Assembly (NCBI RefSeq): GCF_044466355.1
Contig: NZ_JBITMQ010000006.1
Span: 248,001-312,000, forward strand
Length of the DNA: 64,000 bases
Source of the DNA: Actinophytocola sp044466355
GTDB taxonomy: Bacteria > Actinomycetota > Actinomycetes > Mycobacteriales > Pseudonocardiaceae
Direction: 5' to 3'
Both the position numbers and the translations under genes were made by a program. The notes beneath the pieces are model-generated. The model searched no databases and was not told the origin of the DNA. It saw only the letters and a program-made list of their open reading frames with translations. How positions within the stretch are numbered: position 1 is the stretch's first letter; each line of letters begins with the position of its first letter. This document shows, piece after piece, positions 59,278 through 64,000 of this stretch.

Positions 59278-59732
59278 AGATCACGCTGAAGGTCAACGGG
59301 GTCGAGCACCACGTCGACGTCTCCGACGACGCGTTGCTGCTCGACGTGCTGCGCGAGAAGGTCGGCACCACCAGCGTCCGCGAGGGCTGCGGTGTCGGCG
59401 CGTGCGGCGCGTGCACGGTGCTCTCAGGCGGTATGAGCGTGTCCAGCTGCCTCGCGCTCGCCGTCCGCTACGACGGCGCCGAGCTGACCACCGCCGAGGG
59501 CCTGGACGAGAACGACGACGTGGTGTCGTCCTTCGTGGACTGCGACGCCGCCCAGTGCGGCTACTGCATCCCCGGCTTCGTGCTCATGTCCCGCGAGCTG
59601 CTCGCCGAGAACCCGCGGCCCACCGAGTGCCAGATCACCGAGCACCTGGAGGGCAACATCTGCCGCTGCGGCACCTACCCGGAGATCCGCAGGGCGGTCG
59701 CGGCGGCGGCGGAACGGCGGTCGCCGCGATGA
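59274..59732 (+). CDS. Molybdenum hydroxylase B, [2Fe-2S] small subunit
   Basis: A 152-residue CoxS-like protein with plant-type cluster EGCGVGACGACTVLSGG and helical-domain cluster CGYCIPGFVLM ... NICRCGTYPEI. ATG 59274 overlaps the large-subunit stop; its own stop overlaps the hydrolase gene (ATGA). Confidence 0.95.
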   Translation: MKITLKVNGVEHHVDVSDDALLLDVLREKVGTTSVREGCGVGACGACTVLSGGMSVSSCLALAVRYDGAELTTAEGLDENDDVVSSFVDCDAAQCGYCIPGFVLMSRELLAENPRPTECQITEHLEGNICRCGTYPEIRRAVAAAAERRSPR

Positions 59733-60448
59733 AGGCACTGCTCCTGCACTCGCTCGCGATGTCCGGCGGGCTGTGGCAGCCGCTGGTCGAGAAGCTGACC
59801 GTGCCCACGGTCGCCATGGACGCCCGCGGCCACGGCGAGTCCACCTGGGACGGTTCACCGTTCACCATCGAGGACCTGGCCGCCGACGCGGCCGCGCTGA
59901 TCGAAGCACGGGCCGATTCCCCGGTCGCGGTGGCGGGCATGTCGATGGGCGGCTGCGTGGCGATCGCGTTGGCGGGCACCCGGCCGGACCTCGTGGACCG
60001 GCTCGTGCTCGCCGACACCACCGCCGACTACGGCCCGGACAAGATGACCGCGTGGGCCGACCGCGCCGACAACGCCATCCGCAAGCCACGTGACAGGCAG
60101 CTCGCGTTCCAGGTGGACCGCTGGTTCTCCCCGGCCTTCGCCGAGGAGCACCCGGCGGAGGTCAAGCGGGTCTCGGAGCTGTTCCTCGCCACCGACTCGC
60201 GTGCGCACGCGCAGGCGTGCCGCGCGCTCGGCGCGTTCGACGGCACCGCGCTGCTGCCCAGGATCACCGCGCGGACGTTGGTCGTGGTGGGAGAGCACGA
60301 CTACGCGACGCCGCCCGCGATGGCCCGCGCGCTCGCCGAGGGCATCCCGGACGCGCGGCCGCACGTGTTCGAGAACGCCCGGCACTTCAGCGTGTTCGAG
60401 GCACCGGGCGGCCTGGACCTGGTCGCGGGTTTCCTGGAGGGACAGTGA
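59729..60448 (+). CDS. Alpha/beta hydrolase (enol-lactonase/deformylase-like)
   Basis: A 239-residue hydrolase with nucleophile elbow VAVAGMSMGGCVAIALAG (Ser at about 74), acid in VVVGEHDYATPP and His in ENARHFSVFEAPG. The first strand and DARGHGESTWDGSPFTIEDL match the 3-oxoadipate enol-lactonase (PcaD) group, which also includes N-formylmaleamate deformylase NicD. It is coupled to the FeS subunit and to the UbiD-like gene, so it probably opens or trims a product of hydroxylase B. Confidence 0.9.
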   Translation: MKALLLHSLAMSGGLWQPLVEKLTVPTVAMDARGHGESTWDGSPFTIEDLAADAAALIEARADSPVAVAGMSMGGCVAIALAGTRPDLVDRLVLADTTADYGPDKMTAWADRADNAIRKPRDRQLAFQVDRWFSPAFAEEHPAEVKRVSELFLATDSRAHAQACRALGAFDGTALLPRITARTLVVVGEHDYATPPAMARALAEGIPDARPHVFENARHFSVFEAPGGLDLVAGFLEGQ

Positions 60449-61872
60449 CGGATCTGCGGTCGTGGCTTGCGAAGGTCGAGTCGTTCGGCGAACTGCGGCA
60501 CGTGCGGGGCGCGCACTGGGACACCGAACTGGGCGCCATCGCCGAGCTGAGCTACCGCACACCCGACCCGAAAGCCCTGCTGTTCGACGACATCGAGGGC
60601 TACGCGACCGGCCGGGTCCTCACCGGCAGCACCGGTTCGGCCCGCCGCCTCGGCCTCACCCTCAACCTCGGTGACGACCTCGACGACGCGGGCGTGGTGG
60701 CCGCGCTGCGGGGCAAGCCGTCGGTGTGGGCGGCGACCGCCCGCGACCACCCCACCGAGACCGTGACCCGTTCTCCGTTGCTGGACAACGTGGTCGCGGG
60801 CCGGGACGTGAACCTGCTGGACCTGCCGGTGCCGCGCTGGCACGCCGAGGACGGCGGCCGCTTCATCGGCACCGGCTGCCTGGTGGTCACCCGCGACCCG
60901 GAGACCAAGGACGTCAACGGCGGCTGCTACCGGATGGAGGTCGTCGAGGACGGCCGGTCCGCCACGATAGCCGCCGTGCCCGGCAAACACGGCGCACAGC
61001 ACGTGCGACGCTGGTTCGACCGCGGCGAGAAGGCCCCGGTCGTGGTGTCGTTCGGGCACCACCCGGTGCTGCTCGTGACCGGCGGAACCGAGGTGCCGAC
61101 CGGCATCTCCGAGTTGGAGTACGCGGGCGCGATCCTCGGCGAGCGGCTGCCGGTGCTGGTCGGCGAGCACACCGGGCTGCCGATCCCGGCGGGCGGCGAG
61201 GTCGCGATCGAGGGCTGGCTGTCGGAGGACCACGTGGCCGACGAGGGCCCGTTCGGCGAGTGGACGGGCTACTACTCCGGCAAGCGCCGCCCGGCGCCCG
61301 CGCTGGAGATCGCCCGCATGTACTTCCGGGACGACCCGATCCTGCTGGGCGCGCCCCCGGGGAAACCACCGCACGACTACTCGTACATGCGGACCGTGAT
61401 GAAGTCCGCGATGATCGAGGACGCGCTGGTGGGCGCCGGCGTCCCCGGCATCCGGGGCGCGTGGGCGCACGAGGCCGGTGGCGGCAGGCTGTTCGTCGCG
61501 GTGTCGGTCGAGACGCGGTACGCGGGGCACTCCACCCAGGTGGGGCACCTGACGGCGCAGCTGCCCGCGGCCGCGTACATGAACCGGTTCGTCGTGGTGG
61601 TCGACGACGACATCGACGTCGCGAGCCTCGACGAGGTGGTGTGGGCGATGAGCACCAGGTGCGACCCGGTGTGCGACATCGACGTGATCGGTGGCACGTG
61701 GGGCAGCAAACTCGACCCGATGCTGGTCGAGGGCGCACCGCCGTACAACAGCAGGGCGGTGATCGACGCGACCCGCCCGTTCGAGCGGCGCGCCACGTTC
61801 CCGAAGGTGTCGACGGGGGATCCCGCGTACCTCGCGTCGGTGATGGCACAGTGGGCGGACGTACTCTCTTAG
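60445..61872 (+). CDS. UbiD-family prenyl-FMN-dependent decarboxylase
   Basis: A 475-residue UbiD-like protein. Typical elements are GRFIGTGCLVVTRDPETKDV NGGCYRMEVV (Mn/prFMN-binding strand), HHPVLLVTGG, ELEYAGAILG, and GEVAIEGWLSEDHVADEGPF GEWTGYYS, which includes the conserved Glu of the E-R-E network. The family (UbiD, AroY, HmfF, FDC) reversibly decarboxylates aromatic or heteroaromatic acids using prenylated FMN made by UbiX; no ubiX is in the window. GTG 60445 overlaps the hydrolase stop. Probably performs a decarboxylation coupled to hydroxylation (inference). Confidence 0.93.
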   Translation: MTDLRSWLAKVESFGELRHVRGAHWDTELGAIAELSYRTPDPKALLFDDIEGYATGRVLTGSTGSARRLGLTLNLGDDLDDAGVVAALRGKPSVWAATARDHPTETVTRSPLLDNVVAGRDVNLLDLPVPRWHAEDGGRFIGTGCLVVTRDPETKDVNGGCYRMEVVEDGRSATIAAVPGKHGAQHVRRWFDRGEKAPVVVSFGHHPVLLVTGGTEVPTGISELEYAGAILGERLPVLVGEHTGLPIPAGGEVAIEGWLSEDHVADEGPFGEWTGYYSGKRRPAPALEIARMYFRDDPILLGAPPGKPPHDYSYMRTVMKSAMIEDALVGAGVPGIRGAWAHEAGGGRLFVAVSVETRYAGHSTQVGHLTAQLPAAAYMNRFVVVVDDDIDVASLDEVVWAMSTRCDPVCDIDVIGGTWGSKLDPMLVEGAPPYNSRAVIDATRPFERRATFPKVSTGDPAYLASVMAQWADVLS

Positions 61873-61885
61873 GTATTGGGGGCGA

Positions 61886-62662
61886 ATGGTGGCTACTGAC
61901 GTGCCGGCGGTCTCGTCAGCGGTCCGGATTCTCGAACGGCTGGCGGCGGAATGGCCCGCGCCCGTCGCGCCGAAGGACCTCGTCAACGAGCTGGGGCTGA
62001 ACCGCAGCACCTGCTACAACATCCTGGCGACGCTGCAGCGGATGGGCTGGGTCAGCTCGACGGGTGAGCGGTCGGGCTGGACGCTGGGCCCGAAGCTGCT
62101 GACGTTGACCGGCGTGACCGACGACATGACGGCGGCCATCGCGCAACAGGAGATCGACGAGCTGGCACGGCGGCTGGGTTTCGTCGTGTTCGTGGCGGAA
62201 CCCGACGGCGCCGGCGGCTACGTGGTGACCGTCAAGGCCGAACGCCACATGGGCGTCCGCGTCACGGTCGGTGTGGGGGAGGGCTTCCCGTTCTCCGCGC
62301 CCGCGATCATGCAGGCGTACCTGGCGTGGCAGCCGGCGGACAAGGTCGACGAGCTGGTGGACCGGTACGGGCTCAAGCAGTTCACCCAGCACACGGTGAC
62401 GAACCGGGACGCGCTGCACCGGGTGCTGGCGGAGATCCGCGCCCGCGGGTACTCGACGAGTCTCCAGCAGTACGACATGGCACAGAGCGGTGTCGCCGCC
62501 GCGGTGTTCGACCGGCGCGGGCAGGTGTCGCGGGTGGTGTGCTCGCTGGCGTTCTTCACCGAACTGCACGCGGACAACGTGGGCCGGATCGGCGCGCTGG
62601 TGAGCGACTGCGCGGACCGGATCACGGCCCGGACCGGCGGCCGTCGCCCGTCAGCCGGGTAG
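61886..62662 (+). CDS. IclR-family transcriptional regulator
   Basis: A 258-residue IclR regulator. N-terminal winged HTH: SSAVRILERLAAEWPAPVAP, VNELGLNRSTCYNILATLQR, GWVSSTGERSGWTLGPKLL. C-terminal effector domain: FVVFVAEPDGAGGYVVTVKA and GFPFSAPAIMQAYLAW. It is the last gene of the hydroxylase B operon, 13 bases after the UbiD-like gene, and probably controls this operon and the divergent transporter operon. The 3' end overlaps the convergent GH2 gene by 41 bases. Confidence 0.93.
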   Translation: MVATDVPAVSSAVRILERLAAEWPAPVAPKDLVNELGLNRSTCYNILATLQRMGWVSSTGERSGWTLGPKLLTLTGVTDDMTAAIAQQEIDELARRLGFVVFVAEPDGAGGYVVTVKAERHMGVRVTVGVGEGFPFSAPAIMQAYLAWQPADKVDELVDRYGLKQFTQHTVTNRDALHRVLAEIRARGYSTSLQQYDMAQSGVAAAVFDRRGQVSRVVCSLAFFTELHADNVGRIGALVSDCADRITARTGGRRPSAG

Positions 62663-64000
62663 CCAGGACGTTCCAGCCGTCGAGCCTCAGCCGCCGGTCG
62701 GCGGGGGCGACACCGTCCCACCGGCAGGTCAGCACGCGTGTCTCGCCGGGGAGCAGGTCGATCGCGTTGTCGTCAAGACGTGGCCAGCCCGGTGCGCCCG
62801 CCGGGCGGTCGTCGAGCAGCCGCACGAACGGAGCCACCGGACCGTCGTCGTGACGCAGGTGGACGGTCCACTCGTCGCCGTCCTCCCGCACGTCCGCGCT
62901 GACCCGCGCGGGTGGCAGCGCCGGCAGTTCGCCGAAGTCGTCGGTGCCGGTCAGCACGTACCGGCTGCCCAGGGACAGGTCCAGCAGGAACACCCGCTCC
63001 GGCGCCGGACACCGCAGTTCGCCGACCATCCGCGGGGCGCCCAGGTCCGCCGCCCAGGTCGACCGCGCCACCTCGCGGCCGTCGAGGGTCAGCACGCGGG
63101 CGGTGATCTCCTCCGCACGCGGGGAGTCCGACCACGCCCACACCGCGGCGACCAGCTCGCCCCGCACCCTCGGTGCCGGCAGCGCGGCACACACGTGCGT
63201 CGGCCGGTACGCCCGCCGCACGTAGTGGTACACCGCCTTCGGTTCGCCGAACCAGTCGACCGCCGCCGTGCACCAGCCGTTCGGGAACGACTCGTTCAGC
63301 TGCCACGGCAGCACACCGCGGCACGACGACCGCCGCAGGTTCGCCTCCACCGCGTACCGCAGCCCGTCGGCCTGGAGGAACTGGCTGGCGCGCGACAGGG
63401 TCGCCAGGTCGTCGATGCCGTCCCCGAACGCGGCACGCACGAGCGGCTCGTTGTTCCACCACCGCCCGAGGTGGTCCCACACCGGGTCGCCCCGGGTCGG
63501 CAGCGTCCGCGCGTGCGGCGGCACGACCGACTCGATCGCCCGCGTGTTGCTCATGCCCTCGACGCCGAACTCGCTCAGCAGCAGGGCGCGGCCGTCGTCG
63601 TAGTGGCGGTAGTGGTCGTCCAGGCCCTGGTGCTCCCACGGTCCGTGCACGTCGTGCTGCTCGGGTCCCACCGCGGCGAACACCGGCCCGGACGGGGACG
63701 TCGGCAGCCAGTGCCGGTCCGGGTCCAACCGCGCCACCGCCTCGTGCAACGCCGTCAGCACCGCCGACTCGGCGTCCGTCAGCGGAACCCCGTCGGCACG
63801 CTGCAACTCGTTCCCGCCGCACCACACGGCGAGGCTCGGGTGGTTCCGCCGGGCGCGGATGATCGGCGCCGCCTCGGCGGCCATCCTGGCCACGAACGCC
63901 TCGTCCGTGCTGGGCACGCTGCTCATGCCGGAGCTGGACTGCGCGAACTCCTGCCACACGAGGATCCCGAACTCGTCACACAGGTCGTAGAACGCGTCGC
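62622..64000 (-). CDS. GH2 beta-mannosidase-like glycoside hydrolase, C-terminal part (runs off the right edge)
   Basis: The visible 459 residues begin within FYDLCDEFGILVWQEF, the classic segment at the end of the GH2 TIM-barrel's early strands. The acid/base Glu is in LAVWCGGNELQRADG and the nucleophile Glu in RALLLSEFGVEGMSN, both intact. C-terminal beta-sandwich domains follow (WNNEPLVRAAFGDG ... GVLPWQLNESFPNGW ... VYHYVRRAYRPTHV). Such enzymes remove mannose or related sugars from oligosaccharides; no claim can be made on secretion as the N-terminus is outside. Convergent with IclR. Confidence 0.88.
   Translation of the reverse strand, partial: DAFYDLCDEFGILVWQEFAQSSSGMSSVPSTDEAFVARMAAEAAPIIRARRNHPSLAVWCGGNELQRADGVPLTDAESAVLTALHEAVARLDPDRHWLPTSPSGPVFAAVGPEQHDVHGPWEHQGLDDHYRHYDDGRALLLSEFGVEGMSNTRAIESVVPPHARTLPTRGDPVWDHLGRWWNNEPLVRAAFGDGIDDLATLSRASQFLQADGLRYAVEANLRRSSCRGVLPWQLNESFPNGWCTAAVDWFGEPKAVYHYVRRAYRPTHVCAALPAPRVRGELVAAVWAWSDSPRAEEITARVLTLDGREVARSTWAADLGAPRMVGELRCPAPERVFLLDLSLGSRYVLTGTDDFGELPALPPARVSADVREDGDEWTVHLRHDDGPVAPFVRLLDDRPAGAPGWPRLDDNAIDLLPGETRVLTCRWDGVAPADRRLRLDGWNVLATRLTGDGRRSGP

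Noticed and set aside
55516..59732. True carbon monoxide dehydrogenase operon (coxGMLS)
   Set aside because: The large subunit has GPFRGFG where form I CODH has AYxCSFR, and coxD/E/F are missing. A generic organic-substrate hydroxylase fits better.
1..64000. tRNA or rRNA genes, CRISPR arrays, insertion sequences, prophage or integrase genes
   Set aside because: I looked for cloverleaf-type ends, repeat-spacer periodicity, transposase motifs and att-like duplications and saw none that I could support.

Overview
The window is a very GC-rich actinobacterial chromosome segment (GC judged by eye, not counted). Almost every reading frame is G/C-ended at the third position, GTG starts are common, and genes are packed with 4-base GTGA/ATGA overlaps. 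A partial WXG-type protein, DUF5709 and DUF4383 proteins, a DivIVA-like coiled coil, a KstR-type palindrome and a dispersed GAGCTTGCGGAGCGAACC repeat suggest a Pseudonocardiales-type organism (Saccharothrix, Lentzea or Amycolatopsis relatives). That placement is inference. No rRNA, tRNA, CRISPR array, transposase or phage gene was seen. There is one assembly gap (ten Ns, 48055-48064) flanked by homopolymer noise.

Layout. 1-5.7 kb: edge of a WXG-like protein, an MMPL transporter with a NarL-type two-component system, and two paralogous small proteins. 5.9-15.7 kb: MHYT membrane protein, TetR regulator, cysD-cysNC (PAPS synthesis), a four-gene operon (DUF1214, sulfotransferase, SDR, SRPBCC) behind a KstR-like site, an acyltransferase and a phosphotransferase. 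One 17-base element recurs at the tetR, cysD and acyltransferase starts. 15.7-19.5 kb: stomatin/NfeD pair, lipoprotein, cation/proton antiporter. 19.7-32.7 kb: a sugar system made of a ROK repressor, a complete ribose-type ABC importer, an epimerase-like protein and a 2000-residue secreted ThuA/sugar-dehydrogenase multidomain protein. 34.2-41.7 kb: GntR regulator divergent from molybdenum hydroxylase A (FAD, FeS, and a large subunit split in two), CoxD/CoxE-like chaperones, an amidohydrolase and a YciI-like protein. 41.8-50 kb: general genes (DivIVA-like, DUF5709, Na+/H+ antiporter with zinc finger, PEBP, DUF4383, C39 peptidase, LuxR regulator, drug efflux). 50.2-62.7 kb: two divergent catabolic operons. 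One holds an NMT1/Ssu-type ABC importer, an isochorismatase-like amidase and an MFS permease. The other holds a CoxG-like protein, molybdenum hydroxylase B, an alpha/beta hydrolase, a UbiD-like decarboxylase and an IclR regulator. The window ends inside a GH2 beta-mannosidase-like gene.

How the genes may work together (inference). Three candidate systems stand out: (i) a dedicated PAPS supply beside a sulfotransferase/SDR/acyltransferase set, resembling a NodPQ-NodH style sulfation system wired to a steroid-type regulator; (ii) a sugar uptake and extracellular oxidation locus with a ROK-controlled, apparently leaderless promoter; (iii) two molybdenum hydroxylase loci with different accessory genes, the second paired with a UbiD decarboxylase and amidase that suggest breakdown of an aromatic or N-heteroaromatic carboxylate.
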